64,000 bases of DNA from Vibrio metoecus (lineage in GTDB: Bacteria > Pseudomonadota > Gammaproteobacteria > Enterobacterales > Vibrionaceae). The notes under the pieces are model-generated. The model ran no database searches. It worked only from the letters and a program-made list of their open reading frames with translations, and had not been told where the DNA came from. Positions within the stretch are counted from its first letter, which is position 1. Every line of letters begins with the position of its first letter. Positions 18,132-26,827 of the stretch are shown piece after piece. The translations under genes were made by a program, and so were the position numbers. The stretch lies in NCBI RefSeq assembly GCF_009665255.1, contig NZ_CP035686.1, forward strand, positions 1,612,001 to 1,676,000, given 5' to 3'.

Positions 18132-18308
18132 TACAGTAGCGCTCCATAGTTTAACAACAATATAGACTATGGCAGTGTTACACCTATTTGATGTAACCCC
18201 AGCCAGTTGCTTTGATGGGCAAACTGACTTCGGCGACAACGCCTTTCTTCACAACTCATAGGCATCACCCTAATTGTGGATACTCTTCGTAATCGCTCCT
18301 CTACGGCG
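18132..18308 (-). ncRNA. Lysine riboswitch (L box)
   Basis: Reading the minus strand, the conserved blocks of the lysine aptamer occur in order: AGAGGAGCG, AGTA, the AAAGGCG...CGCCGAAG segment, GGCTGG, ACTGCCA, and TGGAGCGCTACT. P1 forms between GTAG (18301-18304) and CTAC (18136-18139). The aptamer ends about 120 bases before the start codon of the NhaC-family gene. Downstream, a small hairpin (AACCA/TGGTT, 18024-18041) abuts the AGGAAG ribosome-binding site (18017-18022), and I see no terminator, so control is probably at translation. High lysine would then lower expression. Confidence 0.93.
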
Positions 18309-18714
18309 AAAACCTCGTAGCTCACTATTCCAATTCATTTGGTTCAAGTTCAGCCCGCTTTTCGCATTAGGTAAGAAACATTTTACTTAACAAAAATATC
18401 AATGCAACTAGGTATAGGTGAGAAAAACAAGTGGCACAGCTCACAAATCAACCATACTATTGATACCTATTTCATAAAAAATTCTCACACCTTGATATAT
18501 CGGTCTAATATTATTTATCTGTGTGATACGTTTTCTGCAGTTACTTTTATATGCCTTGTGTAAATTTTCCAAAAACTAGGAAATACCAATATAAATAAAC
18601 TTTATATTTTTACTTTCTTACTATTTTGACTTAATATTTGCAGCGAAAACTTGTCAGTATAATAAGCTAGGTTTAGTATTAACTCGTTATCCAAATTGTG
18701 AACAGGAAATGGTA
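18309..18714. promoter_or_regulatory. Divergent promoter region of the riboswitch gene and hns
   Basis: A 406-bp AT-rich region. For hns, a consensus -10 TATAAT lies at 18658-18663, about 50 bases before the start codon; the -35 is poor (TATTTG at 17-bp spacing). Interrupted inverted repeats (AGGTATAGGTGAGAA near 18409 and ATACCTATTTC / TTCTCACACC near 18465-18490) and the strong A/T bias fit the curved DNA typical of H-NS autoregulation, but that is inference. Confidence 0.5.
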
Positions 18715-19122
18715 ATGTCGGAAATCACTAAGACTTTATTAAATATTCGTAGCCTACGTGCTTATGCACGCGAACTGACTATTGAGCAACTTGAAGAAGC
18801 TTTAGATAAATTCACTACAGTTGTTGAAGAGCGTAAAGAAGCCGAAGCAGAAGAAATTGCTGCTCGTGCAGAACAAGAAGCGAAATTAGCCGCGATTGCA
18901 GAGCAAATTGCTAAAGATGGTATTGATCTAGAAGCGCTTATTTCTGCGCTATCTGGTGAAACAAAAACGAAAGCAAAAGGCAAACGTGCTCCTCGTCCTG
19001 CAAAATACAAGTACATCGACACCAACGGTGAAGAAAAGACTTGGACAGGTCAAGGCCGTACTCCTTCTGCCATTCAAAAAGCACTCGACGAAGGTAAATC
19101 TCTCGAAGAGTTTGCTCTTTAA
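18715..19122 (+). CDS. hns: H-NS family nucleoid protein (VicH)
   Basis: A 135-residue xenogeneic silencer that coats AT-rich DNA. The N-terminal oligomerisation region (1-65) is helical and very rich in Glu, Ala and Lys; a linker around residue 85-95 is basic; the C-terminal DNA-binding domain has the TWTGQGRTP motif, with the QGR hook that inserts in the minor groove. The family start is the ATG at 18715, with AGGA 7 bases upstream; the in-frame ATG at 18709 overlaps that spacing. In V. cholerae this gene (vicH) represses virulence and biofilm genes. Confidence 0.96.
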   Translation: MSEITKTLLNIRSLRAYARELTIEQLEEALDKFTTVVEERKEAEAEEIAARAEQEAKLAAIAEQIAKDGIDLEALISALSGETKTKAKGKRAPRPAKYKYIDTNGEEKTWTGQGRTPSAIQKALDEGKSLEEFAL

Positions 19123-19144
19123 TTAAGCGTTTCAAACGAATATG

Positions 19145-19172
19145 AAAAAGGCTCCCAAAGGAGCCTTTTTAT
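19145..19172. terminator. Bidirectional terminator between hns and gsk
   Basis: An 11-bp stem (AAAAAGGCTCC / GGAGCCTTTTT) with a CAAA loop between two convergent genes; A and T arms provide a U tract for both strands. Confidence 0.92.
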
Positions 19173-19177
19173 TATCT

Positions 19178-20482
19178 TTATCTTTCCCAATAAGCTTCTT
19201 CAAGGCTATCTTCCCGCTCGGGAAGACCACGAGAAAGACGTGGAGAATGTTGAGCCAATACCTCATAACTGGCGCGATTTGAATATTTACACACTTGAGA
19301 AAAAGAGGAATAGGTTAAAAACTCATGTTGATGCTTACTTGAGTTAGGTACATTTTCTTTGTGGTATTTATTGGCAGCCATATCGTGTAACAAGGCCGAT
19401 AATGCTGCATCACCCGCACCATTGGTATTTTTTATCTTCTCTGGCCCACCCATGTACGGTGAAATATGTGAATAAACACGAATCGGGTTTATACAGCTGT
19501 CTTTACGTGCAGGGCGGCTAAATTCATAGCGATTAAATTCCGCAACCGAACCAGGTAATAATGGAAGTGAGGTTTCGCGCTTGGCTGATTCTTCTGTATA
19601 TCCGGCCATAAATAAACCAACTGGGCCTGCAGTACATAACACTAAGTCAACCCAATCCAAGGTTTTATCAGAAGCCGCTAGAGGGTCACTCTCTCCAGTT
19701 AACGCCAATGCTTCATCTTCATTCATTGCAACGACAGTAACATGATCACGTAAAAAATCTTGCCAGAATTTAGGATCATCCTGAATAACAAATTTGGTTC
19801 CTAGAGTTAATACCACAGGAACATCGTATTTTTTGGCATATTCAATGGCGCGCATTGTCGCTTCTGGCATCGGGTCGCCTTCTTTACAGCGAACTAAATA
19901 AGCGGTGATCACTAATGCAGATGCACTGGCAAATATTTTCTCAGGAATACTGTCTGGGCGTAATTGGTTCATTTGACCTTCGCTGATCGCAAAAGTACGT
20001 TCACCATCTTCGGTAATCAATGCAAAACAGCGCCCGATGGCACCTTCAACACCTTGTAAATAATTCAGATCCATACGGCTAGAAGTATTACATAGGTAAC
20101 GATAGCCATAGCTGCCAATTTTGATGTCTTGGCTCATCACACCCAGCAAGGTTGAACGGTCATCGGCTAATACTGAATAGTTGTGCAGCGTATTCCCTAT
20201 GGTTCCACCTGCATATTCATTGGTAATTAAACGCTGATCTTTTAATTCGTTATATAAGGCCTCAGCCGCTTGATCATCGATCACTAATGAGTGTCCCTTA
20301 CTCAGCCCATAACGCTCGATCAAATCTGAATCCACCTTGGCCTCAATATCCACCAACGTTTGATCAATACCGATAATATGAGTGCGCGACATCTTCTTAT
20401 TTTCTTGCGCTTGAATCACTAAAGGATCACGCGCGTGAACTGGAAAATAATGCTTAGATTTGCGTTGGCCAGGAAATTTCAT
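19178..20482 (-). CDS. gsk: Inosine-guanosine kinase
   Basis: A PfkB/ribokinase-family purine nucleoside kinase that phosphorylates guanosine and inosine with ATP in salvage. The 434-residue length and N-terminus MKFPGQRKSKHYFPV match E. coli Gsk. Family motifs are GGTIGNTLHNYSVLADD (substrate side) and NTNGAGDAALSALLHD (anion hole and catalytic aspartate); the C-terminus PRLSRGLPEREDSLEE is highly conserved. It is convergent with hns and appears monocistronic. Confidence 0.96.
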   Translation of the reverse strand: MKFPGQRKSKHYFPVHARDPLVIQAQENKKMSRTHIIGIDQTLVDIEAKVDSDLIERYGLSKGHSLVIDDQAAEALYNELKDQRLITNEYAGGTIGNTLHNYSVLADDRSTLLGVMSQDIKIGSYGYRYLCNTSSRMDLNYLQGVEGAIGRCFALITEDGERTFAISEGQMNQLRPDSIPEKIFASASALVITAYLVRCKEGDPMPEATMRAIEYAKKYDVPVVLTLGTKFVIQDDPKFWQDFLRDHVTVVAMNEDEALALTGESDPLAASDKTLDWVDLVLCTAGPVGLFMAGYTEESAKRETSLPLLPGSVAEFNRYEFSRPARKDSCINPIRVYSHISPYMGGPEKIKNTNGAGDAALSALLHDMAANKYHKENVPNSSKHQHEFLTYSSFSQVCKYSNRASYEVLAQHSPRLSRGLPEREDSLEEAYWER

Positions 20483-20746
20483 AAGGGTTACTAGGCTTCT
20501 GGGATGAAAGGAGCGCCGATTCTACCGCGCACCTTTTAGTGCAGCAACAAAGGAAAAAATAGCAAACGTTTGCACGATGATGATTTTATTTCGCTCTCCA
20601 TCTTTAGCTATTGGAGCACAAGTGATTCAATGATTTAGCAACATTTGACTGAAGTCAGATGAAGTGTGATTACCGTCTCGGATCTGTCCTCGAAAAATTC
20701 TTTCTGTTAGAATCCCCGTCCAAGTTCCTCAAGTGGTAGAAAAGTG

Positions 20747-21862
20747 ATGTCTGTAGAGCACAGCGCAAACAGCCAAAAGAAAGTGATTGTCGGTATGTCT
20801 GGAGGGGTTGACTCCTCTGTTTCAGCCTATCTTCTCAAGCAACAGGGTTACCAAGTGGAAGGCCTGTTTATGAAAAACTGGGAAGAAGACGATAACGAAG
20901 AGTATTGTACTGCGGCGGAAGATCTTGCAGATGCTCAGGCAGTGTGTGACAAACTCGGCATCCCACTTCATACCATTAATTTTGCCGCAGAATACTGGGA
21001 TAACGTATTTGAATACTTCCTCGCGGAATATAAAGCCGGACGGACCCCAAACCCAGATATTCTGTGTAATAAAGAAATTAAATTCAAAGCGTTCTTAGAA
21101 TTTGCCGATGAAGTGCTGGATGCTGATTACATTGCCATGGGTCACTATGTGCGCCGTACTTTCCCGCAAAATGGTGAAAAACCGCAGATGTTACGCGGTC
21201 TCGATGGTAACAAAGATCAGAGCTACTTCCTTTATACACTGAGTCATGAGCAAGTGGCGCGCAGCCTATTCCCCGTCGGTGAACTAGAAAAACCAGAAGT
21301 ACGCCGCATTGCCGAAGAACAAGGCTTAATTACGGCGAAGAAGAAAGATTCAACCGGTATTTGTTTTATCGGTGAGCGCAAATTTACCGACTTCTTATCT
21401 CGCTATTTGCCAGCTCAACCGGGTAAAATTGAGACCCCGGAAGGCAAAGTGATTGGTGAGCACCAAGGCTTGATGTACCACACACTCGGACAGCGTAAAG
21501 GTCTGCACATTGGTGGTATGAAAGAGAGCAGCGAACAGCCATGGTATGTGGCGGATAAAGATCTCAAACGCAATGTGCTCATTGCAGTACAAGGCGCCGA
21601 TCATCCCCTGCTCAAGTCTCACGGTTTGGTGGCGGCGCAGCTGCATTGGGTTGACCGTACTCCAATCACTGAACCTCTACGTTGCAGCGTGAAAACCCGC
21701 TATCGCCAAAGCGACATCGCTTGTACCATCATTCCACTCAGTGATGACCGAATTAAAGTGATGTTTGATGAGCCGCAAGTAGCTGTAACGCCAGGACAAT
21801 CCGCCGTGTTTTATCAAGGTGAAATCTGCCTTGGTGGCGGCATCATTGAAGAGCGCATTTAG
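20747..21862 (+). CDS. mnmA: tRNA-specific 2-thiouridylase MnmA
   Basis: Installs the 2-thio group on U34 of tRNA-Lys, -Glu and -Gln, using sulfur relayed from IscS and the Tus proteins. The ATP-binding PP-loop SGGVDSS is near residue 19. The catalytic cysteines are in NPDILCNKEIKF (near 102) and STGICFIGER (near 200). The C-terminal barrel contains HTLGQRKGL. The ATG at 20747 gives 371 residues; a GTG one codon earlier is possible. hflD follows after 22 bases and then purB, the same order as in E. coli. Confidence 0.96.
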   Translation: MSVEHSANSQKKVIVGMSGGVDSSVSAYLLKQQGYQVEGLFMKNWEEDDNEEYCTAAEDLADAQAVCDKLGIPLHTINFAAEYWDNVFEYFLAEYKAGRTPNPDILCNKEIKFKAFLEFADEVLDADYIAMGHYVRRTFPQNGEKPQMLRGLDGNKDQSYFLYTLSHEQVARSLFPVGELEKPEVRRIAEEQGLITAKKKDSTGICFIGERKFTDFLSRYLPAQPGKIETPEGKVIGEHQGLMYHTLGQRKGLHIGGMKESSEQPWYVADKDLKRNVLIAVQGADHPLLKSHGLVAAQLHWVDRTPITEPLRCSVKTRYRQSDIACTIIPLSDDRIKVMFDEPQVAVTPGQSAVFYQGEICLGGGIIEERI

Positions 21863-21884
21863 AGTCAATTTTTAGGAGATTTAC

Positions 21885-22502
21885 GTGGCTAACGCAATTT
21901 ACGACCGTACCATCGCTTTCGCTGGCATTTGTCAGGCTGTGGCACTTGTTCAACAAGTCGCCCAAAATGGTCACTGTGATTCAGATGCGTTTGAAACGTC
22001 GCTCAAAGCCATTACGTGTACTAATCCCAGTAATACACTGGAAGTTTTCGGCCACGAAAGTCAGCTCAAGCTCGGCTTGGAGTGCTTGGTCAAAGGGATT
22101 GACAGCACACCATCAGGTAGCGAAATCACCCGTTATCTAATTAGCCTAATGGCGCTTGAACGTAAGTTGAGTGGCCGCCGTGACACGATGAGTCAATTAG
22201 GCGATCGCATTCAAATGATTGAGCGCCAGCTTGAGCATTTTGACTTATTTGATGATCAGATGATCAGTAACCTCGCCAGTATTTACCTTGATGTGATTAG
22301 CCCGATTGGTCCTCGCATTCAAGTGACTGGTACTCCAGCCGTATTACAGCAAACCGCTAACCAGCACAAAGTGCGCGCCCTACTCCTGTCAGGGATCCGC
22401 TGCGCCGTATTGTGGCGTCAGGTTGGCGGACGACGTCGTCACCTGATTTTCGGTCGTAAAAAGATGATCGAACAGGCGCAGCTTTTATTAGCGCGAATCT
22501 AA
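21885..22502 (+). CDS. hflD: High frequency lysogenization protein HflD
   Basis: A 205-residue mostly helical protein, peripheral at the inner membrane; in E. coli it binds phage lambda CII and affects lysogeny, but its host role is unclear. The N-terminus MANAIYDRTIAFAGICQAV and C-terminal RHLIFGRKKM are diagnostic. It starts with GTG, preceded by AGGAG at good spacing. It lies between mnmA and purB in a conserved operon. Confidence 0.93.
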   Translation: MANAIYDRTIAFAGICQAVALVQQVAQNGHCDSDAFETSLKAITCTNPSNTLEVFGHESQLKLGLECLVKGIDSTPSGSEITRYLISLMALERKLSGRRDTMSQLGDRIQMIERQLEHFDLFDDQMISNLASIYLDVISPIGPRIQVTGTPAVLQQTANQHKVRALLLSGIRCAVLWRQVGGRRRHLIFGRKKMIEQAQLLLARI

Positions 22503-22559
22503 ATGATGACAACCCACTCAAATTACTCACACCTTTAACTCAATATTCAGGAGAAGAAC

Positions 22560-23930
22560 ATGGAACTGTCAGCATTGACTGCTGTTTCACCGGTAGATGG
22601 CCGCTACGGAAGTAAAACGATTGCGTTACGCAGTATCTTCAGTGAGTTTGGTCTCCTAAAGTACCGCACTATCGTTGAAGTTCGCTGGCTACAAAAGCTA
22701 GCCGCCACTGCTGAGATCGCAGAAGTGCCTGCATTCAGTGCCGAAGCGAATCAATTCCTTGATGCGATTGCCGCGAACTTCAATGAAGCGGATGCACTGC
22801 GTATCAAAGAAATTGAACGCACTACCAACCACGATGTAAAAGCCGTGGAATACTTCCTGAAAGAGAAAGTTGCTGCGATGCCAGAGCTGCATGCAGTGAA
22901 TGAGTTTATCCACTTTGCTTGTACTTCAGAAGACATCAACAACACTTCACATGCGTTGATGCTCAAAGAAGCGCGTGACACGGTGATCCTGCCTGAAATT
23001 CGCAATGTGATTGACGCAATTCGCAAACTGGCCGAAGAGTACCGCGATATTCCGCTGCTTTCTCGTACTCACGGTCAGCCAGCCTCTCCATCGACCATGG
23101 GTAAAGAGATGGCGAACGTGGCCTACCGCATGGAGCGCCAATACAAGCAGATCGCTAACGTAGAAATCCTAGCCAAAATCAACGGTGCGGTGGGTAACTA
23201 CAACGCGCACCTTTCTGCTTACCCAACGGTAGATTGGCATAAATTCAGCGAAGAGTTCATCACTGAATCTTTGGGTGTAGACTGGAACCCATACACCACA
23301 CAAATCGAGCCGCATGATTACATTGCTGAGCTGTTTGAAGCAGTAGCACGTTTCAATACCATCTTGATCGATTTTGATCGTGATGTTTGGGGTTACATTG
23401 CTCTGGGCCACTTCAAACAAAGAACCATCGCGGGTGAAATTGGCTCTTCTACCATGCCACACAAAGTCAACCCAATCGACTTTGAAAACTCGGAAGGTAA
23501 CTTGGGGCTGGCCAACGCGATGTTTACTCACCTAGCACAAAAGCTACCTATCTCTCGTTGGCAACGTGACCTGACGGATTCTACCGTTCTGCGTAACCTC
23601 GGTGTGGGTGTGGGTTATGCGCTCATTGCCTATACTTCAACCCTAAAAGGCATCAGCAAGCTGGAAGTGAACCGCGATGCACTGCTCGCAGAACTGGATC
23701 ACAACTGGGAAGTTTTGGCTGAGCCAATCCAAACTGTGATGCGCCGCTACGGCATTGAAAAGCCATATGAGAAGCTGAAAGAGCTGACTCGTGGTAAGCG
23801 TGTTGATGGCGAAGCGATGCGTCAATTCATCGACGGTTTAGAGCTGCCTGCCGAAGAGAAAACGCGCCTGAAAGCCATGACACCAGCCAGCTATATTGGC
23901 TACGCGATTGAGCTGACGGACAAGCTGTAA
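22560..23930 (+). CDS. purB: Adenylosuccinate lyase PurB
   Basis: Fumarase/aspartase-superfamily lyase acting twice in purine synthesis: SAICAR to AICAR and adenylosuccinate to AMP. The 456 residues match E. coli PurB. The signature loop GSSTMPHKVNP near residue 295 holds the catalytic serine; histidine motifs are in TNHDVKAVEYF and SRTHGQPASP. AGGAGA lies 6 bases upstream of the ATG. It is the last gene of mnmA-hflD-purB. Confidence 0.97.
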   Translation: MELSALTAVSPVDGRYGSKTIALRSIFSEFGLLKYRTIVEVRWLQKLAATAEIAEVPAFSAEANQFLDAIAANFNEADALRIKEIERTTNHDVKAVEYFLKEKVAAMPELHAVNEFIHFACTSEDINNTSHALMLKEARDTVILPEIRNVIDAIRKLAEEYRDIPLLSRTHGQPASPSTMGKEMANVAYRMERQYKQIANVEILAKINGAVGNYNAHLSAYPTVDWHKFSEEFITESLGVDWNPYTTQIEPHDYIAELFEAVARFNTILIDFDRDVWGYIALGHFKQRTIAGEIGSSTMPHKVNPIDFENSEGNLGLANAMFTHLAQKLPISRWQRDLTDSTVLRNLGVGVGYALIAYTSTLKGISKLEVNRDALLAELDHNWEVLAEPIQTVMRRYGIEKPYEKLKELTRGKRVDGEAMRQFIDGLELPAEEKTRLKAMTPASYIGYAIELTDKL

Positions 23931-23955
23931 TCTCGACAAGAGAGACCAAATGACT

Positions 23956-23980
23956 AAGGGGAGCAACAGCTCCCCTTTTA
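23956..23980 (+). terminator. Terminator of purB
   Basis: A 9-bp stem (AAGGGGAGC / GCTCCCCTT) with a 4-base loop followed by TTA. It lies about 25 bases after the purB stop. On the opposite strand the T run is poor, so it may be less effective for the convergent lipid operon. Confidence 0.8.
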
Positions 23981-24020
23981 CTTATTGACGACTTATCGAC
24001 TTGGTTTATACCAGACCGTT

Positions 24021-24548
24021 TCACTCGTGCTTTTCAAAAAACAGAGTAATCCGACCGACTTCAAGACCAAATTTGCGAATTTTGGTTAAATTAAATACCC
24101 GCTTGTCATCTTGTCGATACAACCAGTCATCGAAGTGTACTTGCACATCGCCTCTGTCGCGTGGCAACACAAAATCGTATTGCCACTGCAGTGCATTACC
24201 CACTTCTTTACCACGAGCCGTTCCAACAATATCATCCGCTCGTCCTTCGTACTCATCATCAGCCGTTCGGTTAATCGTCCAGATCCGTTGGTTCTTCTCC
24301 CCATCATCAAACACAAAGTCTTCAACTAAAATCAGTTGGTTATTCTCAACTCGGCCTTCAATTACCACCTCAAAACGGCGCGTCTGCGTCTCGGTATAGT
24401 CTTGCACCATACCCCAAGCGTGAGTAGTGCCAACAAAGTAATTGAACAGATCAAACTTGGGCGTCGCCACACGGTAATCATCGATATCCGCTGAACATCC
24501 GCTAAGTCCTAAGAAGAACAATAACAGCCAAGTTGAGTAGTATTTCAT
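24021..24548 (-). CDS. DUF3833 family lipoprotein
   Basis: A 175-residue lipoprotein with a type II signal peptide (lipobox LSGC, cysteine near residue 18), so probably anchored in a membrane facing the periplasm. The body is a beta-rich domain matching DUF3833 (FDLFNYFVGTTHAWGMVQD; DDWLYRQDDKRVFNLTKIRKFG). Function is unknown, but the family recurs next to Cfa-like methyltransferases and DUF1365. It is the last gene of the eight-gene operon and overlaps its predecessor by 4 bases (ATGA). Confidence 0.85.
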   Translation of the reverse strand: MKYYSTWLLLFFLGLSGCSADIDDYRVATPKFDLFNYFVGTTHAWGMVQDYTETQTRRFEVVIEGRVENNQLILVEDFVFDDGEKNQRIWTINRTADDEYEGRADDIVGTARGKEVGNALQWQYDFVLPRDRGDVQVHFDDWLYRQDDKRVFNLTKIRKFGLEVGRITLFFEKHE

Positions 24549-25111
24549 TGCCGATTCATTCCTATCAGTTGATTCCGTAAGGCTAGATATTCAGTTTGTG
24601 GAGAAAGCCAAATCGATAAAAAGGCATCGTTGAATGCTTCATCCGCAACCACTCCAATGCTTTGTTGTGCTTCTTGCTCACGAGCAAAGAAGAATTCACC
24701 GCTTTTCCCATCGGAAACGTATATCAGACGATCACCTATCGAGACATCCGGTAACATTTGCTGTAATTGATCGAGCCAAGACTGGGTTTGTGGCTCTTTA
24801 AACCCCAACTTATGCCATTGGTCTTTGGTGGCATCGATTAACTGTTGGCGTTTAATATTACGCAGATAACGAATCTCCAATGCCATGGGATGCGGTGAGA
24901 TATCCTGCGACTCATGGTATTGACCATCCGGTGCTCTCAGTTGTGAAGAGTAGATATCCAACCAAAACCACGAAAGCGTTGCCTGCCCGACCACTGGCCA
25001 ATCCGTCCATGTACTGGTCGGTTTATGCTCAGCTTGTGCTGCACTAGCGGCGTCGGCGTATCCCAAACCGCTCATCAGCAAAACGAATAGGGTTATAAGT
25101 CCTTTTTTCAT
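24545..25111 (-). CDS. Periplasmic chalcone-isomerase-like protein
   Basis: A 188-residue protein with a cleavable signal peptide (about 1-24, ending ADAASA) and a chalcone-isomerase-like fold core (GQATLSWFWLDIYSSQLRAPDG, ALEIRYLRNI, the FGDRLIYV-like block near 125). In plants this fold includes fatty-acid-binding proteins; bacterial secreted members are uncharacterised. Its position in a lipid operon suggests fatty-acyl binding, which is inference. Its start overlaps the DUF2878 gene by 68 bases in another frame. Confidence 0.8.
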   Translation of the reverse strand: MKKGLITLFVLLMSGLGYADAASAAQAEHKPTSTWTDWPVVGQATLSWFWLDIYSSQLRAPDGQYHESQDISPHPMALEIRYLRNIKRQQLIDATKDQWHKLGFKEPQTQSWLDQLQQMLPDVSIGDRLIYVSDGKSGEFFFAREQEAQQSIGVVADEAFNDAFLSIWLSPQTEYLALRNQLIGMNRQ

Positions 25112-25586
25112 GCCTCATTACCTTCAACAGTAACCAAGTGATACCTATCCATTCCAAAAACAGTGCCAACATCACCATCAATGTGGGGTATTCCCAACTC
25201 ACTGCTCCGATTCGATAACCGAACCAATAACTTAAGCAACCTAAGCCACCACCAGCTATGCACAATAAAGTATTGGAATAACGGGTCAGCTGCGGCAGCA
25301 AATGGCCTGCATACCAAGTAAAGGCAAACCAAAGTGCCATTAGCCAAAGTGGAAACTCGCCGTCGGCAAAGCTAAGCAGGCCGATCGCCATATTGCCGCT
25401 ATCGAGTAAGATGCCAATAATTGCCATCCACACCATTTTTTCAAATAGCGGATGGCGCTGCATAGCAGCCAATGCATAGGTCCCAATAACAAGCAAAGCG
25501 GTTAGCCATAGCCATTTTTGCTGACCAAACACCGCCAGAGCCCAAATTAGGTCAAACCAAATGGAAACCCATACCAGTGCCATCAT
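25044..25586 (-). CDS. DUF2878 family membrane protein
   Basis: A 180-residue polytopic protein with about six hydrophobic segments, matching DUF2878; function unknown. The open frame reaches 25670, but the two adjacent ATGs at 25586/25583 sit at the cfa-like stop (TAATG overlap) and give the family N-terminus MMALVWVSIWFDLIWALAV. The C-terminal basic tail (RRRR) overlaps the start of the following gene. Its company suggests a membrane role in fatty-acid modification, but I cannot say which. Confidence 0.82.
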   Translation of the reverse strand: MMALVWVSIWFDLIWALAVFGQQKWLWLTALLVIGTYALAAMQRHPLFEKMVWMAIIGILLDSGNMAIGLLSFADGEFPLWLMALWFAFTWYAGHLLPQLTRYSNTLLCIAGGGLGCLSYWFGYRIGAVSWEYPTLMVMLALFLEWIGITWLLLKVMRHEKRTYNPIRFADERFGIRRRR

Positions 25587-26827
25587 TAATCTCGCTCGAA
25601 CGTCATATGCACTGTGCTGATACTGCGAGCTAAAAAGCCCCCTTCGCAATAACAAAAGTAGTAACGCCACATGCGAATAAAGCGTTCGTCATAACCGAGA
25701 TCACGCACTTTGGGCAGTTGCTGTTCAAAGCGCTCACGCCAATGTTGCAATGTCACGGCGTAATCCATGCCGATGTCGTGCAGATTACGCACAACGAATC
25801 TCGTGCGTTTTGTGGCAAGCGCAGTCAATGCACTGACCGACGGTAAAAAGCCGCCGGGGAAAATATACTTTTGAATGAAATCCACGCTATTGCTGTAACT
25901 TTCATAACGTTGGTCAGCAATGGTAATCGCCTGCAACACCATCTTGCCGTGAGGTTTGAGCAAGTCGTAACACTGGCTAAGAAAGGAGGGTAAATACGCT
26001 TTGCCAACCGCCTCAATCATTTCAATTGAAACCAGTTTGTCATACTGGCCTTCCAATAAACGGTAGTCTTGTTTTAAAAGCGTAATTTGCTCACTCAAAC
26101 CCAACGCTGTAATTTGCTGTTTTGCGTAAGCAAACTGCTCTTCAGAAATCGTGGTGGTGGTGACTTTACAACCATAGTTTTGCGCCATATAAATCGCCAT
26201 CGCCCCCCATCCAGTACCGATTTCCAACACATGATCAGTGGGTTTAAGCTGTAGCTGTTCACATAAACGTTGCATCTTCTGCTGCTGCGCTTGTTCAAGT
26301 GAGAGATCGGGTTGATTAAACAGCGCACTGGAATAAAGCATGCTGTCATCTAAAAACAATTGGTACAGCGCATTACCTAAATCATAGTGTTGATGGATAT
26401 TGTTTTTCGCTTGCTCGATCGTGTTGCGTTTTAACCAATGGGCAAGCCGATTCAACCATTGAGTTACTGGGCTACTTTGGCTTTCCAATTTATCGAGCGT
26501 ACCGAGGTTGGCAGCCATCAACTGCATCAAGGCCGTCAGGTTAGGGCTTTCCCACCAACCATCCATATAGGCTTCGGCCGCAGCAATACTTCCACCTTTC
26601 AGAATACGACTGTAAAAATCAGGGTGCTTAACCTCGATCACTGCATGAATAGCATCAGGCTTATCGTGGCCAAATTGCTCATGTGATGTTTGCGTTTGTC
26701 CAGAAAAATGCTCAACCACAGTTAAATTGCCTTCGAGATACTGTAATGCACGGTGAATGATACTGCGGGCACCTTTCTGCCAACTGGTGAGAGAGCGGGA
26801 TATTTCCATCGACGAGCTATTTAACAT
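25586..26827 (-). CDS. Cyclopropane-fatty-acid-synthase-like SAM methyltransferase
   Basis: A 413-residue protein of the Cfa family, which methylates double bonds of membrane phospholipid acyl chains. The SAM motif VLEIGTGWG is at about 200-208, the NIHQHYDLGN block at 143-152 and the YIFPGGFLPS motif near 321. Compared with E. coli Cfa from memory, Glu239 (here E272), Tyr317 (Y356) and Cys354 (C394) are kept, but the bicarbonate ligands Cys139 and His266 appear as S167 and Q299. That suggests a product other than a cyclopropane, for example a methylated unsaturated or furan precursor. The ATG at 26827 has AAGGAG 8 bases upstream; the frame upstream to 26872 is not needed. It overlaps DUF1365 by 11 bases. 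Confidence 0.88.
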   Translation of the reverse strand: MLNSSSMEISRSLTSWQKGARSIIHRALQYLEGNLTVVEHFSGQTQTSHEQFGHDKPDAIHAVIEVKHPDFYSRILKGGSIAAAEAYMDGWWESPNLTALMQLMAANLGTLDKLESQSSPVTQWLNRLAHWLKRNTIEQAKNNIHQHYDLGNALYQLFLDDSMLYSSALFNQPDLSLEQAQQQKMQRLCEQLQLKPTDHVLEIGTGWGAMAIYMAQNYGCKVTTTTISEEQFAYAKQQITALGLSEQITLLKQDYRLLEGQYDKLVSIEMIEAVGKAYLPSFLSQCYDLLKPHGKMVLQAITIADQRYESYSNSVDFIQKYIFPGGFLPSVSALTALATKRTRFVVRNLHDIGMDYAVTLQHWRERFEQQLPKVRDLGYDERFIRMWRYYFCYCEGGFLARSISTVHMTFERD

